A stretch of DNA of 44,096 nt from Chromatiales bacterium (ex Bugula neritina AB1) (GCA_001730015.1 MDLA01000150.1:1-44096); one strand, 5' to 3'. Shown: positions 33,955 through 42,018, counted from the first letter of the stretch. Numbers and translations are program-made. Notes: generated by a model from the sequence alone, not told the origin.

Positions 33955-36395
33955 CCCCGCATCTTAGAGCCTGTAGGGTCGTATACCGGCGCGTCCGGTA
34001 CCGTGGCAGAATAAGTCTCGCCCAGTATTTCAACATCCAGCTGAGATCCGGCAGTGGCATGCTCCGTCGCAACATAGCCCATCGCCATAGATTTACCCGC
34101 GTGGTGTGCATAGCCACCCGAAGAAATATAGCCAACTGCCTCACCGTCTTTGAGAATTGCCTCGTCCAGCGTGACATCAATCGGTGTATCTATAATAAGC
34201 GTGACCAGCCGCCGTGCTACCCCTTCGTCCCTGAATTTAAGGCTCGCCGCTTTACCGGTAAATTCCTTATTCCAGTTGATGAATGCATCCATTCCTGATT
34301 CAATTGCATTGAAGTCGGGCCGGTATTCCAGGCCCCACGCACCCCAGGCTTTTTCCAGTCGCAGGCTCATTAATGCGCGGTTGCCGTACCAGCAATAATC
34401 AAGGCTTGCACCGGCTTGCTCTATAGCTTCAGACAGGCACAGCAGATACTGCGGCCGACAGTAGATCTCGTAGCCCAGCTCGCCTGAAAAGCTCAATCGA
34501 TTGAGCAGCACCGGCACACCACCGACAAAAGTCTGCCGGGTATCCCTGAATTTCAGCGCATCGGCAGAGACATCGTCACGGGTAATGCGTGACAGCAGCT
34601 CACGTGAGTGTGGCCCCGATATCGCAATGCCATGCCAGTCACCGGTCTGGTTTTCATGGGTGACATCAGCCGGCAGTGTGCGAGCAAACCATCGACTGTG
34701 TGCGTCCTGCATAGCACCGGAGCCAAACAACATGAAGTGCTCATCGCTGTAGCAGGCAACGGTTAAATCGCCGTAGAGACGGCCTTTTTCAGTGAGCATC
34801 GGGGTTAGCGCAATGCGGCCGGGTTCCGGAATGTGCCCTGCCATGGTTTTATCCAGCCAGGCGCGAGCACCAGCGCCTTTTACTTCGTGCTTGGCAAAGT
34901 TGGCGACCTCTATACCTGCCACGCTTTCACGCACGGCTTTTACCTCACGTGCGACATAGTCATAAGAGCGGTTACGTTCGAAGGTTGGATCTTCCCATGC
35001 ATCGTCGGGGTTATCGGCAAACCACAGTGCGTGTTCAAGTCCAAAGGACTGACCCATACGCGCGCCCTTGGCAACGAGCCTGTCATATAGAGCGGTGGTT
35101 TGCTGCTTGCGGCCTTTAGGTAGGGTTTCATTGGGGAAAGTCATTACAAAACGACGCTCGTAGTTTTCGGTCGATTTAACAGTGCCCCAGTCAGGTGAGG
35201 CCCAGCGCCCGAAGCGGGCCACATCCATCGCCCATACATCTATAGAGGGTTCACCGTCGATCATCCACTCGGCCATTGTTAAACCCACACCACCGCCCTG
35301 GCAAAATCCTGCCATTACACCTACAGCGCACCAGTAGTTGTGCATGCCGGGCACCGGACCGATCATCGGGTTGCCGTCCGGACCGAAAGTAAACGGGCCA
35401 TTGATGGTCTGCCTGATTCCGGCATTAGCCAGTGCAGGTATCCGTTCAAAACCCAATTCCAGTCGATCAGCTATATTTTCAAGTTTAGGGTTTAGCAGTT
35501 CGTGACCGAAATCCCATGGCGTGCCATCAACCCGCCACGGTGTTCCAACAGGCTCGTAAGTGCCGAGCAGCATGCCGTCGCGTTCCTGTCTGAAGTAGAT
35601 ATTGGCTTCGTAGTCGATACCGCAGGGCAGGCGAGTGTCGGAATTTTTAATTTCATCGATGGTATCAGTGAGCAGATAATGGTGCTCCATTGGCTGTACC
35701 GGCAGATGCAAACCCGCCATGTGCCCGACCTCACGCGCCCATAGACCGCCGCAATTAACAATGTGCTCTGCATTGATGACGCCCTTAGGCGTAGTGACAT
35801 CCCACGTGCCGTCAGCACGTTGCACGGTGGATGTGGCCGGCGTGTGGGTAAAATAGCGCCCGCCGTAATGCCTGGCCGCCTTTGCGAACGCATAGGTGGT
35901 GCCGGATGGGTCAAGATCGCCGTCCTGATCGTCCCACAGTGCAGCATGGTAGTGTTTCGGGTCAATGAGTGGGTGGCGATCAGCCACTTCCTGAGGTGAT
36001 ATAAATTCCTGATGCAAGCCCATATAGCGCGCTTTCGAGCGCTCACGTTTGAGGTAATCGTACCAGGCTTTATTCGAAGCCAGGTAAAAGCCACCGGTTA
36101 AATGCAAACCCACCGACTGACCGGAGAGCTCTTCTATCTCCTTGTACAGACTAATGGTATAGCTTTGCAGTCTGGAGATGTTCGGGTCAGAGCTTATTGT
36201 ATGGATCTGCCCGGCTGCATGCCAGCTGGAACCCGAGGTAAGTTCATTGCGTTCCAGCAGTACCGAATCTTTCCAGCCGAATTTTGTTAAATGATAAAGT
36301 ATAGAGCAGCCGACCACACCACCACCAATAATAACCACTTTCGCATGGCTGGGTAATAAGGCTTTGCTTGCTTCTTCTTTAATTATCTCAGGCAT
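33951..36395 (-). CDS. Dimethylglycine/sarcosine dehydrogenase-like flavoprotein (DAO + GcvT domains), 814 aa
   Basis: N-terminal DAO domain with VVIIGGGVVGCSILYHL and SGSSWHAAGQIH; in the family a His in this region carries covalent FAD. The C-terminal half is a GcvT/aminomethyltransferase-like folate domain (PMLTEKGRLYGDLTVAC, FSGELGYEIYC, LRLEKAWGAWGLEYRPDFN). The family demethylates dimethylglycine or sarcosine and passes the methyl carbon to tetrahydrofolate. It lies 55 bp downstream of the MttB-like gene on the same strand, so the two probably form an operon for quaternary/tertiary amine breakdown (inference). Start ATG 36395. Confidence 0.94.
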   Translation of the reverse strand: MPEIIKEEASKALLPSHAKVVIIGGGVVGCSILYHLTKFGWKDSVLLERNELTSGSSWHAAGQIHTISSDPNISRLQSYTISLYKEIEELSGQSVGLHLTGGFYLASNKAWYDYLKRERSKARYMGLHQEFISPQEVADRHPLIDPKHYHAALWDDQDGDLDPSGTTYAFAKAARHYGGRYFTHTPATSTVQRADGTWDVTTPKGVINAEHIVNCGGLWAREVGHMAGLHLPVQPMEHHYLLTDTIDEIKNSDTRLPCGIDYEANIYFRQERDGMLLGTYEPVGTPWRVDGTPWDFGHELLNPKLENIADRLELGFERIPALANAGIRQTINGPFTFGPDGNPMIGPVPGMHNYWCAVGVMAGFCQGGGVGLTMAEWMIDGEPSIDVWAMDVARFGRWASPDWGTVKSTENYERRFVMTFPNETLPKGRKQQTTALYDRLVAKGARMGQSFGLEHALWFADNPDDAWEDPTFERNRSYDYVAREVKAVRESVAGIEVANFAKHEVKGAGARAWLDKTMAGHIPEPGRIALTPMLTEKGRLYGDLTVACYSDEHFMLFGSGAMQDAHSRWFARTLPADVTHENQTGDWHGIAISGPHSRELLSRITRDDVSADALKFRDTRQTFVGGVPVLLNRLSFSGELGYEIYCRPQYLLCLSEAIEQAGASLDYCWYGNRALMSLRLEKAWGAWGLEYRPDFNAIESGMDAFINWNKEFTGKAASLKFRDEGVARRLVTLIIDTPIDVTLDEAILKDGEAVGYISSGGYAHHAGKSMAMGYVATEHATAGSQLDVEILGETYSATVPDAPVYDPTGSKMRG

Positions 36396-36450
36396 TGATG
36401 GTTTATCCAGCTATAGGTTCAGGTTCAGCGCGACCGTCGGTATTCTCGCC

Positions 36451-37968
36451 TTAGTACCAGGCATCAGGCAGTTCTTCCTTGCGTTTGGCAATATAGGAAT
36501 CGAGCGCTTCTTTAGTTGCCGGATCCATAGGCGGTTGCTCGTAGTTGTTGAGCATGGTGTTCCATTTGTCGTAAGCGCGTTTGCGCATATCGGTACCGCC
36601 TTTTTCCTCCCAGCTTTCAACGTTTTCGCTATCACTGAGCCCGGCATCGTAAAACGCAGTCTGATAATGGCGCAGGGTGTGTGCAGAGCCTAGAAAGTGT
36701 CCGCCAGGTTCAACCTCTGCGTAGGCATCGCGTGCGAACTGGTCATCGTCCATATCCAGCCCGTTGAGTATTTTCTGGTAACTGCCTAGTCGGTCCGCAT
36801 CCATAATGAGCTTTTCATAGCCGGTGGATAGCCCGCCTTCCAGCCAGCCCGCAGCGTGCAGGGTATAGTTAGAACCGGCAAGCACGGTCGAGTGCATCGA
36901 GTCTGCACTTTCGTAGGCCGCTTGAGCATCTTCGATTTTAGATGCAGTCAGGGAGCCACCGCAGCGCAGCGGCAAACCGACGCGCCGGGCCATCTGCCCG
37001 ATAACATAGTTAGATATAACCGGCTCCGGCATGCCGAACGTAGGCGCACCCGACTTAAGGCTCATTGAAGATAAAAAATTACCCATAACAAATGGCGCAC
37101 CGGGACGCACCAGTTGCGCAAACGCGCAGCAGATCATCGCCTCTGCCATCGCCTGAGCAACAGCCGCCGCGGTAGAGACCGGACCCATCGCTCCGGTTAA
37201 TATAAACGGCGTAACCACGATCGCCTGGCCACGTGATGAATACACCTGAATCGCCTCGCTCACAACTCGGTCAATCAGCAGTGGCGAATTGGTATTAACG
37301 TTCGCCATAATCACCACATTGTTATCCATGGTCTGCGTGCCATGGAGAATCTCAGCCATATCGACGCTATCCTGCGCGCGGCTTTTTTCCGTTATCGCCC
37401 CCAGATGCGGTTTGTCGCTGAGCGTCATGTGGGCATAGACCATATCGAAGTGACGTTTCGACACCGGAATATCGGTTGGTTCTGTGATCACCAGACCACT
37501 GTGGTGAAGGTACGGGTGCATATAAGTGAGCTTGACAAAGTTTTCCAGATCTTTGATCGTGCCATAGCGTCTGCCGCCCTCAAGGTCACGAACAAACGGC
37601 GCACCGTAAATGGGTGCAAATACCTGGTTGCTGCCGCCAATGACCACCGAGCGCTTAGGGTTACGCGCCAACTGAGTAAACTGCGAGGGGGCCCTGGCCA
37701 CCTGCTCGCGAACCCACCTGGCATCAGCGAATACCTTGTCACCCACCATCTTCACGCCCGCTTTTTTCCAGATGCGAACGGCTTCGGGATCGTCGCGAAA
37801 GGCCAGCCCGATGTTTTCCAGCAGCCAGTCAACCTGCGCGTCTATCTTTTCCAGTTGCTCCTCGTTCAGCGGATCAAAAAACGGTAGCTGCCGTTTGATA
37901 TAAGGCGCGGTAACAGACTCGGTTCTGGAGTGCGCGCCGGAGCGCTTACGTCTGGATCGTCGAGCCAT
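36451..37968 (-). CDS. MttB-family (non-pyrrolysine) methyltransferase, 505 aa
   Basis: Trimethylamine methyltransferase superfamily (COG5598). Typical segments: RYGTIKDLENFVKLTYMHPY, MANVNTNSPLLIDRVVSEAI, TGAMGPVSTAAAVAQAMAEA, MGNFLSSMSLKSGAPTFGMP and RCGGSLTASKIEDAQA. The frame is continuous without an in-frame TAG, so it is a non-Pyl member; characterised relatives such as MtgB demethylate glycine betaine and related quaternary amines onto a corrinoid protein. No corrinoid protein gene is next to it. ATG 37968 is chosen: it gives the MARRSRRKR start, whereas the longer frame to 38166 would run through the divergent LysR gene. It heads the operon with the flavoprotein gene. Confidence 0.92.
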   Translation of the reverse strand: MARRSRRKRSGAHSRTESVTAPYIKRQLPFFDPLNEEQLEKIDAQVDWLLENIGLAFRDDPEAVRIWKKAGVKMVGDKVFADARWVREQVARAPSQFTQLARNPKRSVVIGGSNQVFAPIYGAPFVRDLEGGRRYGTIKDLENFVKLTYMHPYLHHSGLVITEPTDIPVSKRHFDMVYAHMTLSDKPHLGAITEKSRAQDSVDMAEILHGTQTMDNNVVIMANVNTNSPLLIDRVVSEAIQVYSSRGQAIVVTPFILTGAMGPVSTAAAVAQAMAEAMICCAFAQLVRPGAPFVMGNFLSSMSLKSGAPTFGMPEPVISNYVIGQMARRVGLPLRCGGSLTASKIEDAQAAYESADSMHSTVLAGSNYTLHAAGWLEGGLSTGYEKLIMDADRLGSYQKILNGLDMDDDQFARDAYAEVEPGGHFLGSAHTLRHYQTAFYDAGLSDSENVESWEEKGGTDMRKRAYDKWNTMLNNYEQPPMDPATKEALDSYIAKRKEELPDAWY

Positions 37969-38062
37969 GGTATTACCTGAGCAAATGCCAAAGTCAGATA
38001 ATAGCGCCGGAAATGATCTTTGTAACCTTGGTAAAATTTGATCAATAGCATAGACTGAGACT
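37969..38062. promoter_or_regulatory. Divergent control region between the MttB-like and LysR genes
   Basis: 94 bp between the two starts, the classic place for a LysR site. A perfect palindrome TTGATCAA lies at 38038-38045, and TGATC at 38013-38017 forms a further inverted half with its GATCA. This suggests autoregulation and control of the methyltransferase operon by the LysR protein, but no T-N11-A box can be singled out with confidence. Confidence 0.5.
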
Positions 38063-38962
38063 ATGCGAAATACCCTTAAATTAATCGCCTCACCACGCAA
38101 TCTCTTTGTTTTTGAGGCCGCCGCCCGGCTTGGTTCATTCACCCTGGCCGCCAGTGACCTGGGCATGCAGCAGCCATCCGTGAGCGCGGCGATTAAACAG
38201 CTGGAGCGTTCATTAGGTGTACGCCTGTTTGATCGCGGTCACCGTCGGATCACACTGACCAATGCAGGCCTTCGATTCTACGCCGATGTATCGCAATCGC
38301 TGCGCAGTATCGAAAGCGCAGCCGAAGCGGTGCACAATATGGGTAACACCGAATACGTAACGCTCAACTCGTCGTCAGCGTTTTCGTTTTACTGGATGAT
38401 GCCAAAACTGCATCGTCTTCGGGAGTTCTACCCGGCCATTGACCTGCGCCTGCAGAACAGTGTGCATGAACCCGATCTGGATGCCGAAAATATCAGCATC
38501 GCCGTCAGGCTGGGTGATGGAAACTGGCCCGAGTGCCACGTCGCAAAGATTGCCGATGAAATTATATTCCCGGTAGCAAGCCCGAAGGTCATGCGTTCAG
38601 CACGCAATCTGCGCTCGATACCGAACTTACTCAATGAGCGCTTGATACACCTGGAAGAACCCGTACGCATGCGCCCGACGTGGAAGCAATGGTTCGAGCA
38701 TCATGGAGTGATGGATGTGCAGATCTCCGAAGGCCTGCGTTTGAACGATTATGCGTTGGTGCTGCAGGCTGCACAGAACGGTGAAGGGATAGCGTTCGGC
38801 TGGCAGCATATTGTGAGTGATCTGGTTGATAAGAAGTTACTGGCCGCCAGAGATGACTGGGCGTGGCAGACGAGCAGGGGCGTGTATCTGGTTTGGTCGA
38901 AGTCGCGGCCGTTGTCGGATAACGCGGAGGTGGTGCGTGATTGGATATTGTCGTTTGTTTAG
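38063..38962 (+). CDS. LysR-family regulator (GcvA-like), 299 aa
   Basis: The N-terminal helix-turn-helix LGSFTLAASDLGMQQPSVSA is followed by IKQLERSLGVRLFDRGHRRI and LTNAGLRFY. The effector domain has YVTLNSSSAFSFYWMMPKLH and AVRLGDGNWPECH, the AVRxGxG pattern common in GcvA/AmpR-type LysR proteins. The position, divergent from the MttB-like gene with a 94-bp shared promoter region, makes the demethylation operon its likely target (inference). Start ATG 38063. Normal LysR length. Confidence 0.94.
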   Translation: MRNTLKLIASPRNLFVFEAAARLGSFTLAASDLGMQQPSVSAAIKQLERSLGVRLFDRGHRRITLTNAGLRFYADVSQSLRSIESAAEAVHNMGNTEYVTLNSSSAFSFYWMMPKLHRLREFYPAIDLRLQNSVHEPDLDAENISIAVRLGDGNWPECHVAKIADEIIFPVASPKVMRSARNLRSIPNLLNERLIHLEEPVRMRPTWKQWFEHHGVMDVQISEGLRLNDYALVLQAAQNGEGIAFGWQHIVSDLVDKKLLAARDDWAWQTSRGVYLVWSKSRPLSDNAEVVRDWILSFV

Positions 38963-39362
38963 AGAATAAAAGATCGACTACAACCCAACAATGTCATTGC
39001 TCTCTCTGAACTCAAGTGTCTCTATATTGCCGCAGACGGACAATTACCTGGGCTATTGTGTGACTTTGTGATTTGTACGATCAACCACTAAGGCACCAAC
39101 AGTCAGTGGTGACGGCTGAACCCGCATTTTGCATATTCAGGCGAGTTCCGGAACGCTGATAAATCCCGGTTTCAGACATTCACCAAATGTTTGCAGGGGA
39201 AAAGCGTGGTATGTGCAAGATAATGGTTGGTTAGTAATCTGAAGGAGATTTCTGGAACAGGCGTTAGCGACATCGGTTTCGGCGCATGAATTGCGAAGTT
39301 GCACCAGAAAATGATTATATTATCAAATACCTATGTGCTTGAGCAAACAGTTGATAGGCACC
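38963..39362. other. 400-bp gene-free region before the toxin-antitoxin locus
   Basis: No credible gene. It contains a small inverted repeat ACCACT / AGTGGT near 39087-39114 and an A/T-rich stretch at 39312-39331 that may be the promoter of the BrnT/BrnA unit. Confidence 0.5.
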
Positions 39363-39634
39363 GTGGTAATATGGAATGAGTATCTTTCAGCAAAGACTGC
39401 TGCGTTGCCTTTGAGGAGGCTCAATCCGTGTTCTATGGTGATTATGCGGCGCAATTCTATGACGAGAGTCACTCTGAAGAGGAAGATCGTTTTCTTCTTC
39501 TTGGTGTATGCAATCGCTCTCGTCTCTTAATGATCGTTCACTGTGAAAGAACTCATGGTAATGTCATTCGGATAATCTCGGCAAGAAAAGCAACTGCCAC
39601 TGAAGCCACCTATTACGCTGGGCCAATGCCATGA
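39363..39634 (+). pseudogene. brnT: BrnT-family RNase toxin, frameshifted
   Basis: BrnT toxins are small RelE-fold ribonucleases. The C-terminal two thirds are clear: FEEAQSVFYGDYAAQFYDES, EEEDRFLLLGVCNRSRLLMI, VIRIISARKATATEATYY. The family N-terminus (W-D/N-E...K...N..KHG) appears in a different frame: from GTG 39363 it reads VIWNEYLSAKTA, after which the frame must shift near 39400 to reach AFEEA. Spacing between the two parts is about four to five codons too short and the KHG segment is missing, so a small deletion has both removed residues and broken the frame. A GTG at 39428 could express only a truncated form. The stop overlaps the antitoxin start (ATGA), as in intact loci. Confidence 0.7.
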
Positions 39635-39861
39635 AAAAGGAATACGATCTTTCGAAAATGAAAATGCGTAAAAACCCCTATGCATCGAAATTAAAGCGTC
39701 AGGTAACTATACGTATGGGTGATGATGTGATTTCTTATTTTAAAGAGCTCGCAGAGGAAACCGGGATACCATATCAAAGCCTTATAAATCTCTACCTAAA
39801 GGACTGTGTAGCTCAGGGCAGAAAGCCCGATCTCAGTTGGCATAAAGATAATGCGGCTTAA
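39631..39861 (+). CDS. brnA: BrnA-family antitoxin, 76 aa
   Basis: Short basic N-terminus MKKEYDLSKMKMRKNPYASK, then a ribbon-helix-helix-like region QVTIRMGDDVISYFKELAEE with the following TGIPYQSLINLYLKDCV, typical of BrnA. BrnA binds BrnT and represses its own promoter. The frame is intact while the upstream toxin gene is broken. The stop codon TAA at 39859 is the first three bases of a 21-bp repeat shared with the hydrolase gene ending at 41625. Confidence 0.85.
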   Translation: MKKEYDLSKMKMRKNPYASKLKRQVTIRMGDDVISYFKELAEETGIPYQSLINLYLKDCVAQGRKPDLSWHKDNAA

Positions 39862-39879
39862 TCGGGTAAGGACTGGTGT
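39859..39879 (+). repeat. 21-bp repeat at the brnA stop codon, copy 1
   Basis: TAATCGGGTAAGG plus eight further bases match 41623-41643 at 19 of 21 positions. In both places the initial TAA is the stop codon of the upstream gene (brnA here, the cysteine hydrolase there), although the genes are unrelated. Confidence 0.8.
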
Positions 39880-40038
39880 CTAGGTGGCCGTCCGAAAACT
39901 GGGATCTACTGCGGGCGCGATCTTTTGGCCAGCTATTCCGATCATTTTCGTTAAAGAAGAACAACTATTCGCCTCTAATGATCAAAATATCTGACCTAAA
40001 ATCTCACGTCCGAAGTAGATCATACATTCTCGGACAGG

Positions 40039-40147
40039 CTCCCAGTGCCTACGCCTCATAAGATGTTCTTGGTCATCAGCTCGCAGTTTTGCTCGCGGCT
40101 TCCTTCAGACACAACCTCACGGTTCTGCCCTTGCCATTTGCCGGTAG
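40039..40147 (-). mobile_element. Possible group II intron domain I remnant
   Basis: Read on the minus strand, this stretch contains CCGTGAGGTTGTGTCTGAAG, then GAAGCCGCGAGCAAAACTGC and GAGCTGATGACCAAGAAC. That order of words closely resembles the 5' structural region of several proteobacterial group II introns as I remember them. There is no reverse transcriptase gene and no recognisable domain V nearby, so it would be a fragment. The call is from memory of such sequences and is unverified. Confidence 0.4.
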
Positions 40148-40353
40148 TTGTCTTCTAATATCAATCAATGATTGCAATAAATGGTGATCCACCTATAGGG
40201 AACTTACACCCCATTAGTTCATGCCCATGCCGGGCGCACACAAAAAGCACCACACGATATCACGCGCGGTGCCCATTGGTGTGTATATTCGCAAGCTCAC
40301 ATTTTCACACACAAATTGCCATCACATGCAATGCGCCGGTGCATGGCGTTATG

Positions 40354-40375
40354 AATTCTTTCCTGGTTAAGAATT
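40354..40375. promoter_or_regulatory. Perfect hairpin immediately upstream of the acetyltransferase start
   Basis: AATTCTT and AAGAATT form a 7-bp stem with an 8-base loop, ending 4 bases before the ATG. It occupies the place of the ribosome-binding site, so it could be an operator or could hide the translation start. Confidence 0.45.
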
Positions 40376-40379
40376 AAAA

Positions 40380-40874
40380 ATGAACGAAATTGAGACCGCA
40401 CGATTGAAACTGCGTCAGTGGAAAAATGACGACATTGATGCATATGCTCGCTACTTTGCTGATGAAAAAGATTCTAAATATTTTGGAGGAAGCAAAAATT
40501 CTGATGATGCATGGCGCCATGTGGCAATGATAATTGGTCATTGGCATCTAAAAGGCTTCGGTTATTGGGCGGTGGATGAGAAAGAAAGTGGTGATTTTGT
40601 TGGTTGCGTCGGTTTGTGGAAATCTTTGAATTGGCCTGAGTTGGAACTGGGTTATTGGATCGCCAGGGAGAAACAAAGAAGAGGTTATGCAAAGGAGGCC
40701 GCGGAGGCATGTATAACCTATGCCCGCGAAGTCATGAAAGCAGAATCCCTTGTTAGCTATATTGATCCAAATAATCAACCTTCTATTGGATTGGCTGGTG
40801 TTTTAGGTGCAATCTACGAAGAAACTATTGAGCTGGTTGAGCAGGGGCCGCATCGTGTGTATCGACACTTTTAA
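40380..40874 (+). CDS. GNAT-family N-acetyltransferase (RimJ-like), 164 aa
   Basis: Transfers an acetyl group from acetyl-CoA to an amine. The Acetyltransf_3 layout is visible: ETARLKLRQWKNDDIDAYAR at the start, FVGCVGLWKSLNWPELELGY in the middle, then WIAREKQRRGYAKEAAEACI, where RRGYAKEA is the acetyl-CoA pyrophosphate-binding loop. The late segment YIDPNNQPSIGLAGVLGAIY matches the N-x-x-S-x-x-L-x-x-x-L-G-A motif of the family. The substrate is unknown. It is a single gene with its own upstream hairpin, located in the accessory patch between repeats. Confidence 0.9.
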   Translation: MNEIETARLKLRQWKNDDIDAYARYFADEKDSKYFGGSKNSDDAWRHVAMIIGHWHLKGFGYWAVDEKESGDFVGCVGLWKSLNWPELELGYWIAREKQRRGYAKEAAEACITYAREVMKAESLVSYIDPNNQPSIGLAGVLGAIYEETIELVEQGPHRVYRHF

Positions 40875-40890
40875 GCACTCTATTCATAAT

Positions 40891-40949
40891 GAACAAGGTT
40901 AGATCGTAAGAGTGGAGCGAGTGGTACGAGTTACGATCTAGCCTTGTTC
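40891..40949. repeat. 59-bp long palindrome between the acetyltransferase and hydrolase genes
   Basis: Arms 40891-40909 and 40931-40949 are 19 bp long and match at 18 positions (the exception would be a G-U pair in RNA), with a 21-base loop containing GAGTGG twice. No U-tract follows on either strand. The arms include GTTAGAT, a sequence seen in integron attC core sites, but in the opposite order from attC, so I do not call it one. Confidence 0.85.
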
Positions 40950-40983
40950 GCTAAAATGATTTAAGCCAAATTGGACACGAGAA

Positions 40984-41625
40984 ATGAACGAGTCAAATAA
41001 ACCTGAGCGCGAGTTAATTGAAGGACGTCCCGCCCTCAGAGTTATTGACATCCAGGCGGAAACCTTTCAGGACAGAACTGACGAGGCCATTCCCACAATG
41101 CCGGACTATGCACATCGAATGCTCAAAGCCCGGAAGCTAATTGATAAGGCCCGTGAAAACAGTATTCCTGTCATTTTCATTCAGGAAGTCCACCGTCCCG
41201 ATCTGGTTGATTTTGGCCGTGAACTTGATGGCAGTGAGGATATTCACTGCATTGAAACTAACCCGGGAACAGACATTGCTGTTAAGGAGATGGGATTTCT
41301 ATCCTCAGATTACCTGATAAAGAAGAGACGATATTCGGCTTTCTTTGGTACGGATTTCGAGATTTTGTTACGCGGACTAAAAATCGATACTCTGTTACTG
41401 TGCGGTGGGCTTACCGATGTTTGTGTTCACTATACATTTGTAGATGGGCATCAGTCAGACTATTTTTGTCGAGTAATTGAAGATTGTGTTGCAGGCTCAA
41501 GCGAGGAGGCACATACCGCGTCACTGCGTGCAATGGAATACCTTCAATCCGGTGCATGTCGTTCTCTCGAAAACGTTTTAACTGCCATGGAAAGCTATAA
41601 TCCTGACCATACAGATGCTGCATAA
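40984..41625 (+). CDS. Isochorismatase-family cysteine hydrolase, 213 aa
   Basis: Cysteine-hydrolase version of the isochorismatase fold, with the full triad: Asp22 in LRVIDIQAETF, Lys114 in LIKKRRYSAFFGT, and Cys147 in CGGLTDVCVHYT. Such enzymes are usually amidases (nicotinamidase, N-carbamoylsarcosine or ureido-amidases). It differs from the other isochorismatase-fold protein in the window (13124-13759), which has Gly at the Cys position. ATG 40984 with only a weak ribosome site. Stand-alone gene; its TAA stop lies in the 21-bp repeat copy 2. Confidence 0.9.
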   Translation: MNESNKPERELIEGRPALRVIDIQAETFQDRTDEAIPTMPDYAHRMLKARKLIDKARENSIPVIFIQEVHRPDLVDFGRELDGSEDIHCIETNPGTDIAVKEMGFLSSDYLIKKRRYSAFFGTDFEILLRGLKIDTLLLCGGLTDVCVHYTFVDGHQSDYFCRVIEDCVAGSSEEAHTASLRAMEYLQSGACRSLENVLTAMESYNPDHTDAA

Positions 41626-41643
41626 TCGGGTAAGGTCTGGTAT
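41623..41643 (+). repeat. 21-bp repeat at the hydrolase stop codon, copy 2
   Basis: Partner of 39859-39879 (19 of 21 matches), starting with the TAA stop of the upstream hydrolase gene. Confidence 0.8.
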
Positions 41644-42018
41644 TTAGCCGGTTTGGACTGGAGACACCCATTCTTTACGTCTTCAGTTGATATGCGGGAT
41701 ATTCATTTGAAAAAAATTTCCTGCAGTAGGTAAAATGGCTGTCCGGATATATTGGTCCAAATATATTGGCGCGCCCGGCAAACACACACGTAACCACGGC
41801 GAGTCTTTTGGGATTCAGAACAGGCGGGAATAACAAAGAATTGGAAATTTCTCGAAATCGACGGCATCCTACTTGATCCTTGATTCCACAGCGAATATTT
41901 TCTCTTGCAAATATCAAACAAACGATTGGACGCGAGAAGAAAATCCACTGTGAAATAGATTCTTTGCGCGCTATGCTGACCGCTTCATGAATAACCCAGG
42001 GTAAAACAGGAGATACAA
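41644..42018. other. Gene-free spacer with short repeats
   Basis: 375 bp with no credible gene. It contains GGCTGTCCGG at 41737-41746 and a direct repeat ATATATTGG (41747-41755 and 41761-41769, 14-bp period). A stretch near 41810-41833 resembles the GGGATTC...GCGGGAATAAC style of dispersed proteobacterial repeats. A ribosome site AGGAGA lies just before the next gene. Confidence 0.5.

Larger units (their letters stand above)
39880..40379. other. Gene-free spacer with possible mobile-element remnants
   Basis: 500 bp without a credible gene. From the left it holds GGCCGTCCG (39886-39894), the possible group II intron remnant (40039-40147), and a GC-rich block at about 40217-40350 whose ends are imperfectly inverted: GCCCATGCCGGGCG near 40224 against CGCCGGTGCATGGC near 40334. 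That block loosely recalls a gene-cassette recombination site, but the conserved RYYYAAC/GTTRRRY ends are not convincing. Confidence 0.45.

Noticed and set aside
39876..40061. 61-aa frame after brnA
   Set aside because: No family resemblance, no ribosome site, and it lies in apparent mobile-element debris.
40891..40949. Integron attC site at the long palindrome
   Set aside because: GTTAGAT is present but leads the palindrome rather than closing it, and the other end is ATCTAGC rather than RYYYAAC.
41675..41948. Two overlapping minus-strand frames (80-81 aa) downstream of the hydrolase
   Set aside because: They cross repeat-like DNA and read like translated dispersed repeats; no coding signal.
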